This document shows, piece after piece, positions 28,059 through 38,563 of a stretch of 64,000 nucleotides of DNA (positions are counted from its first letter, which is position 1; every line of letters starts with the position of its first letter). The position numbers were made by a program, and so were the translations under genes. The stretch is from contig NZ_JAADJT010000002.1 of assembly GCF_011090165.1 (NCBI RefSeq), forward strand, positions 186,001 through 250,000, written 5' to 3'. Under the pieces are notes generated by a model. That model searched no databases. It saw only the letters and a program-made list of their open reading frames with translations, and was not told the origin of the DNA. Origin of the DNA: Duganella aceris (GTDB lineage Bacteria; Pseudomonadota; Gammaproteobacteria; Burkholderiales; Burkholderiaceae_D).

Positions 28059-29150
28059 ATGTTAGGTAGAAAGAAGTTTGTCGCGGCAGTCGTATCGGCC
28101 ATGCTGTTGTCGCTTCCCGCCTTCGCGGCGGCGGACGCCGCGCTGAACGCGGCCGGTCGCGCCGAGATCGTGCAGACACTGGTGGCGAAGATGAACGCGA
28201 ATTACATCGATCCAGCGGTGGCCGAACGGGTCGGCCGTGCGATTACCAGCAAAAACGCCAAGGGCGGCTATGCGTCCGCCGACAGCGCGAAAGCGTTCAG
28301 CGCGGCGCTGGACACGGACTTGCGCGAACTCAGCAGCGACAAGCATTTCTCCGCCGGGTTTTACGAGGGTTTTCATGAGCGCGGCGCCGCGGAGTTACCC
28401 AGCCGCGCCAAGATGGACGAATGGCGCGAACAGAGCGTGCGGCGCGGCTACGACATCGAAAAGATCGAACGCCTTCCCGGCAACGTCGGCTACATCGAGC
28501 TGCGCGGCTTCGGCGGCGCGGAATTCGTCGGCGCGGCGTACACGGCGGCGATGTCGCTCCTAGCGGGAACGGACGCGCTGATCCTCGACCTGCGCCGCAA
28601 CGGCGGCGGGAGCCCGGCCAGCGTGGCTTACCTGATGAGCCATTTCTTCCCGCTCGGCGACGAGCGTCACCTGATCGACATGTACGATCGCCCGAGCGAT
28701 ACCACGCGGCAGTTCTGGACCGTGAAGACGGTCGCACAGCGTTACGACAAGCCCGTGTATGTCCTGACTTCGGCCCGCACGTTTTCCGCCGGCGAAGATT
28801 GCGCCTATGATTTCCAGACACAGAAGCGCGGAACGCTGGTCGGAGAAACCACCGGCGGCGGCTCGAATCCCGTGGGCTGGTTCGGCGTCGGGCACGACAT
28901 CGTGGTCTCGATCCCGACCGCGCGCGCGACCAATTCCGTCACCAAAACCAACTGGGAGCACGTCGGCGTGAAACCGGACATCGCCGTGCCGGCGGCGCAG
29001 GCGCTGCAGACGGCGCATGTCGCCATCCTGCGCAACCTGGTCGCGTCGGCCAAGGACGACACCGAGCGCAAGGAACTGCAGCGTCAGCTTGCAATGGCGG
29101 AAAAAGGCGAAGCGGAAAAGCCGGTCTACACGCTCAGGGGCGAGCGTTAA
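28059..29150 (+). CDS. Exported S41-family (tail-specific/IRBP-like) serine peptidase
   Basis: 363 residues with a signal peptide (about 1-25, FVAAVVSAMLLSLPAFAAAD). The S41 core spans about 135-335: GYIELRGFGG, LILDLRRNGGGSPASVAYL, catalytic Ser243 in SARTFSAGED and GTLVGETTGGGSNP. No PDZ domain, as in the short IRBP-like S41 subgroup. Probable periplasmic or outer-surface endopeptidase, substrate unknown. A strong GGAGGA precedes the ATG. It follows a LytTR regulator, so expression may depend on that signal. Confidence 0.9.
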   Translation: MLGRKKFVAAVVSAMLLSLPAFAAADAALNAAGRAEIVQTLVAKMNANYIDPAVAERVGRAITSKNAKGGYASADSAKAFSAALDTDLRELSSDKHFSAGFYEGFHERGAAELPSRAKMDEWREQSVRRGYDIEKIERLPGNVGYIELRGFGGAEFVGAAYTAAMSLLAGTDALILDLRRNGGGSPASVAYLMSHFFPLGDERHLIDMYDRPSDTTRQFWTVKTVAQRYDKPVYVLTSARTFSAGEDCAYDFQTQKRGTLVGETTGGGSNPVGWFGVGHDIVVSIPTARATNSVTKTNWEHVGVKPDIAVPAAQALQTAHVAILRNLVASAKDDTERKELQRQLAMAEKGEAEKPVYTLRGER

Positions 29151-29216
29151 CCCGGACGAAAGATGACGTCGCGGTCGAACTTACGACCTGCTCGACCTGC
29201 GCGCGCGCATGAAGTT

Positions 29217-29585
29217 TCATTGTTGCACCGGCAGCCAGCGCGGTTTGTTTTCCGGGAACCATTCGACGTCCACCGGGCCGGCGTACTCCGGCTCCAGCGT
29301 GCCGAGTGTGACGGCGATGCAATCGGGCTCCTGCGTGCTGCGCCAGAACAGGGTCGAGCCGCAAACGCTGCAAAAGCCGCGCCGCCCTTCGTCCGACGAG
29401 GCGTATTCGGTCACCAACGCGGCGCCGCGTTCGATCACGTAGCCCGCGCTGGGCACGTTGGCGTAGGAGCCGGCGGCGGCGCCGTGCTGCTTCCGGCACA
29501 TGGTGCAGTAACAGTGACTGGCGTGGTGGACCGGCCCCTCGGCCCGGTACACGACACCGCCGCACAAACAGCTTCCTCTCAACAT
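29217..29585 (-). CDS. GFA-family zinc protein (CENP-V/GFA domain)
   Basis: 122 residues from ATG 29585, preceded by GGGGGAG. An upstream in-frame start at 29645 adds unconserved sequence. The zinc cysteine pattern of the GFA fold is complete: GSCLCGGVVY, HCYCTMCRKQHGAA and FCSVCGSTLFW. Family named after glutathione-dependent formaldehyde-activating enzyme, but that catalytic role is disputed and most members have unknown function. Cytosolic, single gene. Confidence 0.9.
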   Translation of the reverse strand: MLRGSCLCGGVVYRAEGPVHHASHCYCTMCRKQHGAAAGSYANVPSAGYVIERGAALVTEYASSDEGRRGFCSVCGSTLFWRSTQEPDCIAVTLGTLEPEYAGPVDVEWFPENKPRWLPVQQ

Positions 29586-29729
29586 GGCACGACTCCCCCT
29601 AAACCGCACAATATACGCCGGAAGCGATGCGCGCGGCGCCGCCATTATTTAGCCGCCCGGCTTTGAGTCCGGCCGGCGGCGGGAGTTATAATTGACTTTC
29701 CGCCGTCCAGTAGCGCACAGGGGCTCCTT

Positions 29730-31568
<1,839 letters not shown>

Positions 31569-31955
31569 TTACTGGCCTTCGGGCGGCTGCCACAGCTCCA
31601 GCTTGTTGCCGTCCGGGTCCATCACCCAGCCGAACTTGCCGTACTCCGAGTCGTCGACCTTGTCCAGCACCTGGCAGCCTTCGGCGCGCAAGGCGGCCAG
31701 CAAAGCATGCAGGTCGTCCACCCGATAGTTGATCATGAACGAGGACTGGCTCGGCGCGAAGTGATCGGTATCCTGTTTGAACGGACTCCATATCGTGGTG
31801 CCGGCGCCGCTCGGGTTGTCCGGGCCGGACCATTGGAAGGCGGCGCCGCCCCACGCCTCGACATTCAAGCCGAGATGCACCTTGTACCATTCGGCGAGCC
31901 GCTTCGGATCCGGCGACTTGAAGAACACACCACCAATGCCGGTAACACGTTTCAT
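31569..31955 (-). CDS. VOC-superfamily (glyoxalase/bleomycin-resistance-like) protein
   Basis: 128 residues in two beta-alpha-beta-beta-beta modules: TGIGGVFFKSPDPKRLAEWY opens the first, and FMINYRVDDLHALLAALRAEG and WVMDPDGNKLELWQPPE form the second. The closing GNKLELWQP is the usual metal-ligand strand (Glu). The His of typical glyoxalase I at the first strand is replaced, so the reaction cannot be told from sequence. Cytosolic. Confidence 0.88.
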   Translation of the reverse strand: MKRVTGIGGVFFKSPDPKRLAEWYKVHLGLNVEAWGGAAFQWSGPDNPSGAGTTIWSPFKQDTDHFAPSQSSFMINYRVDDLHALLAALRAEGCQVLDKVDDSEYGKFGWVMDPDGNKLELWQPPEGQ

Positions 31956-32033
31956 TGTGAGCTCCTGGAGTCATCATGACAAGACGTTAACATATCCGGC
32001 ATTGCCCGACAGGTCAAGCGGCGACGCGACACT

Positions 32034-33080
32034 TCAGATCAACTGCGGAATGCTCAACAGGCCGTCGCGCAGCAGGCTGGGGGTCAGGCCGGTCCAGCGT
32101 TTGAAGGAGCGGCGGAAGTTGGTGGCGTCGTGGAAGCCGAGATATTGCGCGACGGCTTCGTTGTCGTAGCCGCGCATCTGGAATAGCTGGATCGCGACGT
32201 GCGCCCTCACCTGGTCCAGCTCGGCCTGGAAGTGGCTGCCGTGGCGCGCCAGGTGGCGCTTCAGCGTGGCCGGGCTGATGCCAAAATCGGCGGCGCTGCC
32301 TTCCAGCGTCGGTCCCAGCCGGATATTCGCCAGTAGGTAGTCGTAGAGCGCCGTCAGCAGCGCCGGCGCCAGCGCTTCGGCGCCCGCTTCGTCGGCCGCG
32401 CTGTGCAGCGCCACCGACGCGGCCATGCCGTTGCCGCGCGGCCAGGGGCGATCCAGCCAGGCCGGATTGATCAGCATCGCATCCAGATGGCAGTTGAAGC
32501 GCAGGTCGCTGCCGAGGTGCACCTGATGCTGTTCGATATGCGCCGGCGCGCTGCGGTTGATGCAGTAGCGCCACGGCAGGCGCTCGCCGCTGAGCCAGCG
32601 GCACATCGCCGTCACCGCCGTCATGTGCATCTCGACCAGCGCAGGCAACTGGCTCGGCGCGCCGAAGCTGTCGGTCCAGTACAGCACCGCCATGCCGCCC
32701 TCCTCGCGCAGGCGCGGCGTCAGCAAGGGACACAGCCGCGCCTGGCCGGCGCTCAATATCTGCAAGGCCTGGCGCAGGTTCTGCGCTTGCAGCAGCGCGT
32801 GGCTCAAGGCGCCGTAGTGGCCGGGCAGCATCTGTTGACCCAGCATGAAGCTGGTGTCCGGGCTGTCGAGCGCGCGCGTGACGTTGGACAGCAGTTGCAG
32901 GTACTGGACCGGCGTCAGCGCGCTGTCGGCGGCCGGCATCTGCCATCCGTGCAGGCCGGTGCCGCGCAGCACCAGGTCGCCCCGCTCGTCGAGCTCGCGG
33001 CTGCGGGCGTAGTCGAGCACCAGCGCCGGCTGGTGCCGCGCCGGAATGAAGCTGTCGCCGCTTTGACGATAGGCGATCAC
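32034..33080 (-). CDS. AraC-family regulator with arabinose-binding-type N-terminal domain
   Basis: 348 residues from GTG 33080, which overlaps the TGA of the upstream GGDEF gene (GTGA). Codons further upstream lie inside that gene and are not used. N-terminal effector domain (about 15-200, Arabinose_bd/PF12625 type: FIPARHQPALVLDYA, SGERLPWRYCI) and C-terminal AraC HTH (about 250-340: FGISPATLKRHLARHG, AVAQYLGFHDATNFRRSFKRW). This subgroup (OruR/ArgR-like) responds to small metabolites. The coupled start implies co-expression with the diguanylate-cyclase-like protein. Confidence 0.88.
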   Translation of the reverse strand: MIAYRQSGDSFIPARHQPALVLDYARSRELDERGDLVLRGTGLHGWQMPAADSALTPVQYLQLLSNVTRALDSPDTSFMLGQQMLPGHYGALSHALLQAQNLRQALQILSAGQARLCPLLTPRLREEGGMAVLYWTDSFGAPSQLPALVEMHMTAVTAMCRWLSGERLPWRYCINRSAPAHIEQHQVHLGSDLRFNCHLDAMLINPAWLDRPWPRGNGMAASVALHSAADEAGAEALAPALLTALYDYLLANIRLGPTLEGSAADFGISPATLKRHLARHGSHFQAELDQVRAHVAIQLFQMRGYDNEAVAQYLGFHDATNFRRSFKRWTGLTPSLLRDGLLSIPQLI

Positions 33081-33991
33081 GCCAAGGCCGCCGAGGCCGC
33101 TGGCGCCGCCATCGCGTGCGTGCCGGCCGCCGGCTGCGAGACGGCGCGGCTCAGTTCGGCCAGCAGCACATCCGGCGCGGCGTCGGCGTTGGAGCTGGCG
33201 TGGCGCAGCGTGATCCGTACCTGCCCGCTCTTGGCGTGGTGACGCATCTGCCCGACCATCGCCGCCAGGTGGCTGGCCAATGCATCGGCCTCGGCCACGC
33301 TGGTGTCCGGCAGCAGCAGCGCGAAGCGGTCGCCGGCGTAGCGGCACAGCAGGTCGTCGTTGCGCAGGTTCAGCAGCAGCATGTGGCCGACCGCCTGCAA
33401 TACGCGGTCGCCTTCCGCCTGGCCGAATTCGCGGTTGATGGCGTGGAAGCCGTCGATGTCGAGCAGCACCAGCGCGCATTGCTGGCCCGGCCGGCGCGCC
33501 TGTTCGTGGCGGATCTGGCGCCGCAGGTAGTCGGCGTTGGCCAGCTGCGTGATGCGGTCGAAGGCGCGGTGGTCGCGGAACAGGCGTTCGCGCTTTTGCA
33601 GATGCTCGTTGAGGCGGAACTGCTCGTGCCGCCAGTAATACATGCCGATGGTGACCACCAGCATGCCGATCGGCACCATCGCCTCCAGCCAGTGGTCCCA
33701 GCGCGCCGTCTTGCTGATCATGAAGAATTCATCCATGCAGTCGGCGAAGGAGCCGATCATGATCAGCGCCAGGCCGCCGGCCAGCAGGCGCGTGACAAGG
33801 CCGCCGGGGCGGCTGCTCAAGGTGAACAACACCCAGCTGCCGGCCATGACGGCGGTGCCGCCTTCGCTGACGATGTCGGTCCATTTCCACATGTGGAAGG
33901 ACTTGGCGACGCCCAGCGTGGAATACAGGAAGACGCAGGCCAACAGCGCCAGGCCGGCGGCAATCAGGGTGGAACGGTGAAGTTGCAACAT
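33077..33991 (-). CDS. Membrane protein with a degenerate GGDEF domain
   Basis: 304 residues from ATG 33991. A longer frame to 34078 lacks support. Four hydrophobic segments in the first about 125 residues (LIAAGLALLACVFLYS; GGTAVMAGSWVLFTL; LLAGGLALIMIGSFA; MVPIGMLVVTIGMYYW), then a GGDEF domain from about 145. The first metal Asp is present (LVLLDIDGFHAINREFG), but the signature loop reads RYAGDRFAL, with AGDRF instead of GGDEF. Loss of the acidic residue predicts no or weak cyclic-di-GMP synthesis. It may instead act as a GTP or c-di-GMP sensing partner of the coupled AraC regulator. Confidence 0.85.
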   Translation of the reverse strand: MLQLHRSTLIAAGLALLACVFLYSTLGVAKSFHMWKWTDIVSEGGTAVMAGSWVLFTLSSRPGGLVTRLLAGGLALIMIGSFADCMDEFFMISKTARWDHWLEAMVPIGMLVVTIGMYYWRHEQFRLNEHLQKRERLFRDHRAFDRITQLANADYLRRQIRHEQARRPGQQCALVLLDIDGFHAINREFGQAEGDRVLQAVGHMLLLNLRNDDLLCRYAGDRFALLLPDTSVAEADALASHLAAMVGQMRHHAKSGQVRITLRHASSNADAAPDVLLAELSRAVSQPAAGTHAMAAPAASAALA

Positions 33992-34293
33992 GGGCGGCTC
34001 TCGGGTGGACGGGACGATGGCCGCCGCAGCATACCCCCGCTTTATGACCGGGCTGTGACGCGCGCACAGAAACAACACATGGCCGGCGACGGGTGCAAAC
34101 AGCTCACCGGCGTGCGGCGAAGGTCGCTATTCTCACCGCGCCGCGTCCGCCGCTGGCTCGGGCCGCAGGTCAATCCAGCTCATTTGATGCGGCAGGCGGG
34201 GGTTTCGCGGCTCCGGCGCTGCGACCTGTCATGCGATTGACATATTGTCTACCTAGAATCCGCCCGTCTCCCAACCTATTCCGACGGCATTTC

Positions 34294-36840
34294 ATGAAAA
34301 CTATATATACCAATCCAAATCTGCGCCTGACCGTCTTGACCGCCGGCGTGCTGGCGATGCTGGCCACCTACTCCACCGTTCAGGCCGCCGATGCGGTCGA
34401 CGCCGGCGACAGCAGCGTCGCCGCCGCCGGCAGCGTGGTCATCACCGGCCAGCGTTCCAGCCTGCGCAACGCCATCGCGGCGCAAGAGAAGGCCGACAAC
34501 ATCGTCAGCGTCATCAGCAGCGACGATATCGGCGGCTTGCCGGACAAGAACGCGGCCGAAGCGTTGGCCCGCCTGCCCGGCGTTTCGGTGCAGCGCGACC
34601 AGGGCGAAGGCCGCTACGTCAGCGTGCGCGGCCTCGGCCCGGACCTGAATGCGGTGACCATCAACGGCGCGCTGGTGCCGTCGCCGGAATCGGGCCGCCG
34701 CGCGGTGGCGCTGGACGTGCTGCCCGCCGGCTTGATCCGCACGCTGGAAGTGAGCAAGACGCTGACCCCGGACCACGATGCCAATTCGCTGGGCGGCACG
34801 GTCGAGGTCAAGACGCTGACCGGCTTCGACCTGCCGGGCAAGCTGCTGTCGGCCACCATCGGCGCCAGCCGCGACCAGAACCTCGGCAAGACCAGCCCGA
34901 ACGGCAGCGTGCTGTTCGCCGACCGCTTCCTCGACGGCAAGCTGGGCGTGGCCGGTGGAGTCAGCTACGAGAAGCGCGAGTTCGCGTCCGATAACGCGGA
35001 GACCGGCGGCGCCTGGGAGGACGGCAAGCTGGCCGGCCTGGAGCTGCGCGACTACCAGCCGACGCGCGAGCGCCGCGCCGCCGCGCTGAACCTGGACTAT
35101 CATGCGGACACCGCCAGCAAATACTTTCTGCGCAGCTTCATCAGCGACTTCAGCGACGATGAGGTGCGCGATCGCCTGACCATCAGCAATGTCGCCGGCG
35201 GCGCCCTGACCGAGGGCAAGACCGACAGCGTGCGCGGCGAGCGTCGCCTGCGTCAGCGCAAATACACGCAGACCATCAGTTCGGTCGTGCTGGGCACCGA
35301 ACAGAAGTGGGATCGCTGGAAGCTCGACGTCAACGGCGGCGCCAGCCGCTCCAAGGACGACGCGCCGGAATCGATCAACGATGCCCGCTTCCGCGGCAGC
35401 AAGGACTTCGCCGGCGTCGGCTTCAGCGGCACGGAAATCCCGCGCCTGATCGCGCCGGAGGCGTTGTACGCGGCCGCCAACTACAAGCTGAATTCGATCG
35501 CGCTGCAACAGGGCTATGCCAAGGACAAGGAAAACCATGTGCAGTTCGACCTGGCCCGCAAGTTCGAGCTGGGCGAAGGCAGCGCGACGCTGAAGTTCGG
35601 CGCCAAGACCAGCAGCCGCGAAAAGACCAACGACAAGGAAGCCTGGTCGTACAGCGCCAAGCAGATCGGCAGCGCCAGCACGGCGATGAGCGATTACGTC
35701 ACCGCCGACCAGCTGGACTACAAGCTGGGCCGCATCGGCAACGCCATCAACCCGGCGGCGATCCGCACGCTGGTGGCCGGCCTGAAACGCGACGGCGCGC
35801 GCGTGGTGGTCGATTCGACCGTCGACGATTACCGCATGAACGAGGATATCGATGCGGCCTACGTGCAGAACAGCTACGACATCGATGCCTGGCATCTGCT
35901 GGCGGGCGTGCGCGCCGAGCGCACGCGTTTCGATGCGGCCGGTTCGCGCGTCGATGAGGAAAGCGGCGCCATCGCGGCGGTCAAGCGCGACCGCTCGTAC
36001 ACCAACTGGTTGCCGGCGCTGCAATCGCGTTACGACGTGGACGCCAAGACCAGCGTGCGCGCGGCCTGGACCCATTCGGTGGTGCGCGCCAATTTCGATC
36101 AGCTGGCGCCGGGCGTCAGCCAGGCCAGCGATACCGAGGCCACCATCGGCAATCCGGATCTGGCGCCGTTGAAGTCGACCAATCTCGACCTGGGTATCGA
36201 GCGTGTGCTGGGCGATGATGGCAGCTTATCGGCTTACGTGTTCCACAAGGATATCAAGAACTTTACTTACACCACCAACCTGGCGGGCAGCGGTCAGTGG
36301 GCGGGCTACACGTCGGCGATCACTTACGCCAATGGCGACAAGGCGAGCGTCAAGGGTATCGAACTGGCGTACACCCAGCCGCTGCGCATGTTGCCGGCGC
36401 CGTTCAATCGTTTGATCGTTGGCGCCAACGGTAGCCTGACGCGCTCGGACGCGAATGTCGCGCGCTATGACCTGGATGCGAAGCGCATGCGTTCGCGCAG
36501 CATCCACCTGCCGGGGCAGTCGGATCGGGTGATGAATCTGATGCTGGGTTACGAGCAGGGTCCGGTGAGCGCGCGTGTCGCGGTCAATTACAAGTCGCAG
36601 TATCTGCTGGAGATGGGTGACGATATTCTCGACGCTGCTCAGGACCGTATCGTCGATGCGCAGAAGCAGGTGGATTTTTCGCTGTCCTATCAGTTGAGCA
36701 AGCAGGTGCAGGTCAACTTCGAAGCGGCCAACTTGAACAACGAAAAATATTACGTCTACCTCGGCAGCAAGGCCTACAACGCGCAGTATGAACAGTACGG
36801 CCGCACCTACAAACTCAGCCTGAAAGTCAGCCTGTTCTAA
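34294..36840 (+). CDS. TonB-dependent outer membrane receptor
   Basis: 848 residues from ATG 34294; upstream in-frame codons are not plausible. Signal peptide (about 1-32, LTAGVLAMLATYSTVQAADA), TonB-box-like SVVITGQR, plug domain (LPDKNAAEALARLPGVSVQRD, RYVSVRGLGPDLNAVTING) and a 22-strand barrel ending in the aromatic strand YKLSLKVSLF. The plug and barrel pattern belongs to the TonB-dependent receptor group that accompanies carbohydrate or phytate use in Xanthomonas, Caulobacter and relatives. The stop TAA shares one base with the ATG of the phytase gene, so it probably imports the phytase product or phytate itself. Confidence 0.93.
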   Translation: MKTIYTNPNLRLTVLTAGVLAMLATYSTVQAADAVDAGDSSVAAAGSVVITGQRSSLRNAIAAQEKADNIVSVISSDDIGGLPDKNAAEALARLPGVSVQRDQGEGRYVSVRGLGPDLNAVTINGALVPSPESGRRAVALDVLPAGLIRTLEVSKTLTPDHDANSLGGTVEVKTLTGFDLPGKLLSATIGASRDQNLGKTSPNGSVLFADRFLDGKLGVAGGVSYEKREFASDNAETGGAWEDGKLAGLELRDYQPTRERRAAALNLDYHADTASKYFLRSFISDFSDDEVRDRLTISNVAGGALTEGKTDSVRGERRLRQRKYTQTISSVVLGTEQKWDRWKLDVNGGASRSKDDAPESINDARFRGSKDFAGVGFSGTEIPRLIAPEALYAAANYKLNSIALQQGYAKDKENHVQFDLARKFELGEGSATLKFGAKTSSREKTNDKEAWSYSAKQIGSASTAMSDYVTADQLDYKLGRIGNAINPAAIRTLVAGLKRDGARVVVDSTVDDYRMNEDIDAAYVQNSYDIDAWHLLAGVRAERTRFDAAGSRVDEESGAIAAVKRDRSYTNWLPALQSRYDVDAKTSVRAAWTHSVVRANFDQLAPGVSQASDTEATIGNPDLAPLKSTNLDLGIERVLGDDGSLSAYVFHKDIKNFTYTTNLAGSGQWAGYTSAITYANGDKASVKGIELAYTQPLRMLPAPFNRLIVGANGSLTRSDANVARYDLDAKRMRSRSIHLPGQSDRVMNLMLGYEQGPVSARVAVNYKSQYLLEMGDDILDAAQDRIVDAQKQVDFSLSYQLSKQVQVNFEAANLNNEKYYVYLGSKAYNAQYEQYGRTYKLSLKVSLF

Positions 36841-38558
36841 TGAAAATTCTTAACGCGATTTTATTCGGTGCGCTGGTTTCCTGCGGCGTCGTGGCGCAGG
36901 CCGCCGTCGTTCTTCCCGGCGCCGCCGCCAAGGCCAGCGAGCTGGCCGTCATGCCCGACGGCGGCTGGCTCGGCATCGACAAGCAGGGTTTGCTGCTGCT
37001 CGATGCCAGGGGTAACGAGCGTGCGCGTCTGGCGCTGCGCGCCAAGCAGCTTGATGTTCGTCCGCAAGGCGATGGTGTGCTGGCGGTGGTGATGGATGCC
37101 AACGCCGAGCAGGTGGTGCCGGTGCTGGTGGATCTTGCGGCGGGGACGTTGACGGCGCAGAAGCCGTTTCCGGCGCCGCCGTTCGGCATCGAGGCGTCGT
37201 GCTTGTACCGTGATACGCAGCGGATCGATCATCTGTTTGTGATCGGCAAGGATGGTCAGGCGGAGCAGTGGTTGCTGCATGGCGATCAGCGGCGGTTGGT
37301 GCGCAAGCTGTCGCTGCCGCCGCACTCGAAACATTGCCGCGCCGATGATGCTGGACAAAAGCTGTTTGTCAGTGAGGAGCATGTCGGCCTGTGGGCGTAC
37401 AACGCGGAAGCCGAGGGGGCGCCGGGCCGTCAGCTGCTGAAAGGCGGCGAGGTCGAGAAAAAAGGCCAGGTGCGGGTGTTGCCGTGGAAGGCGGTGCCGG
37501 CTACGGTGGGCGGCGCGGCGGCGGCGGGCGGTGCGGCGGCGGCTGGGCCGAGGGCCGGCGCGGCGGCGGCGGCGCCGGCGGCCAAGGCTATCGTCGAGCC
37601 GCGCGGGCAGACCGAGCCGGTGGCGCGCACGGGCGACGCTGCCGACGATCCGGCGATCTGGCGCAATGCGGCCGATCCGGCCGGTGCGCGCATTCTCGGC
37701 ACGAACAAAAAACAGGGCTTGCTGGTCTACGACTTGAACGGCAAGGAGTTGCAACTGCTGGAAGTCGGCCGCCTCAACAACGTGGACGTGCGCCAGGATG
37801 TCACGGTCGGCGGCCGCAGACTCGATCTGGCGGTGGCCACGCAGCGCGACGACAACAGCGTCATGCTGTTCGCCATCGACGCCAAGGGCCATGTCTCGGC
37901 CGCCGGCGCCTTCGCCACCGGTCTGGAAAACATCTACGGCATGTGCTTGTACCGCCCCGCCGACGGCGGCCTGGAGGCTTTCATCAACGACAAGGACGGC
38001 AGCTTCCTGCAGTACCGCATCGAGGCCGGCGCCGACGGCCAGGGCATGTCGGGCAAACTGCTTCGCCGCTTCAAGGTCGCCAGCCAGCCCGAGGGCTGCG
38101 TGGTCGACGACCGCAACCACCGCCTGTTCCTGGGAGAGGAAAAGCGCGGTGTCTGGACCGTGTCGGCCAAGGGCGACGCGCCGGCCAAGCTGAGCATGAT
38201 CATGCCGGTCGGGCCGCAACTGGTGGCCGATGTCGAAGGCATGGCGCTGTATCACGGCCAAGGCGGCGCGGCTGACTACCTGATCGTCTCCAGCCAGGGC
38301 GACAACAGCTATCTGGTGATGGACGCGCAAGCGCCCTACCGTGCGCGCGGCAGCTTCCGCGTCGGCTACAACCTGGCGGCCGGCATCGACGGCACCTCGG
38401 AGACGGACGGGCTGGAAGTCAGCTCGGCCAACTTCGGCGGGCCTTACGCCAAGGGCATGCTGGTGATCCAGGACGGCTACAAGCGCTTGCCGGACGGGCC
38501 GCAAAACTTCAAGTATGTCGCCTGGGAGGACGTCGCCAAGGCCTTGAAGCTGGACTGA
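36840..38558 (+). CDS. Secreted beta-propeller phytase with two propeller domains
   Basis: 572 residues with a signal peptide (MKILNAILFGALVSCGVVAQAA). The N-terminal half (about 25-220) is an incomplete propeller. An Ala/Gly-rich linker (about 221-250) is followed by a full phytase domain (about 255-570) with DDPAIWRNAADPAGARILGTNKKQG split over its first strands, GRLNNVDVRQD, YGMCLYR, QPEGCVVDDRNHRLFLGEE and DVEGMALY. These are hallmarks of the PF02333 calcium-dependent beta-propeller phytases, which release phosphate from phytate. Dual-domain forms with an incomplete first domain are known. The start overlaps the receptor stop (TAATG), giving one transcription unit. Confidence 0.93.
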   Translation: MKILNAILFGALVSCGVVAQAAVVLPGAAAKASELAVMPDGGWLGIDKQGLLLLDARGNERARLALRAKQLDVRPQGDGVLAVVMDANAEQVVPVLVDLAAGTLTAQKPFPAPPFGIEASCLYRDTQRIDHLFVIGKDGQAEQWLLHGDQRRLVRKLSLPPHSKHCRADDAGQKLFVSEEHVGLWAYNAEAEGAPGRQLLKGGEVEKKGQVRVLPWKAVPATVGGAAAAGGAAAAGPRAGAAAAAPAAKAIVEPRGQTEPVARTGDAADDPAIWRNAADPAGARILGTNKKQGLLVYDLNGKELQLLEVGRLNNVDVRQDVTVGGRRLDLAVATQRDDNSVMLFAIDAKGHVSAAGAFATGLENIYGMCLYRPADGGLEAFINDKDGSFLQYRIEAGADGQGMSGKLLRRFKVASQPEGCVVDDRNHRLFLGEEKRGVWTVSAKGDAPAKLSMIMPVGPQLVADVEGMALYHGQGGAADYLIVSSQGDNSYLVMDAQAPYRARGSFRVGYNLAAGIDGTSETDGLEVSSANFGGPYAKGMLVIQDGYKRLPDGPQNFKYVAWEDVAKALKLD

Positions 38559-38563
38559 TCACG

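Noticed and set aside
33081..33479. N-terminal extension of the AraC regulator to 33479
   Set aside because: That part lies inside the GGDEF gene in another frame and reads as Arg/Gly/Ala-rich noise; the GTG at 33080 gives a normal AraC length.
34079..34293. Gene or extension upstream of the TonB-dependent receptor
   Set aside because: In-frame codons exist but lack conservation, and the signal peptide starts at 34294; the stretch is probably promoter DNA.
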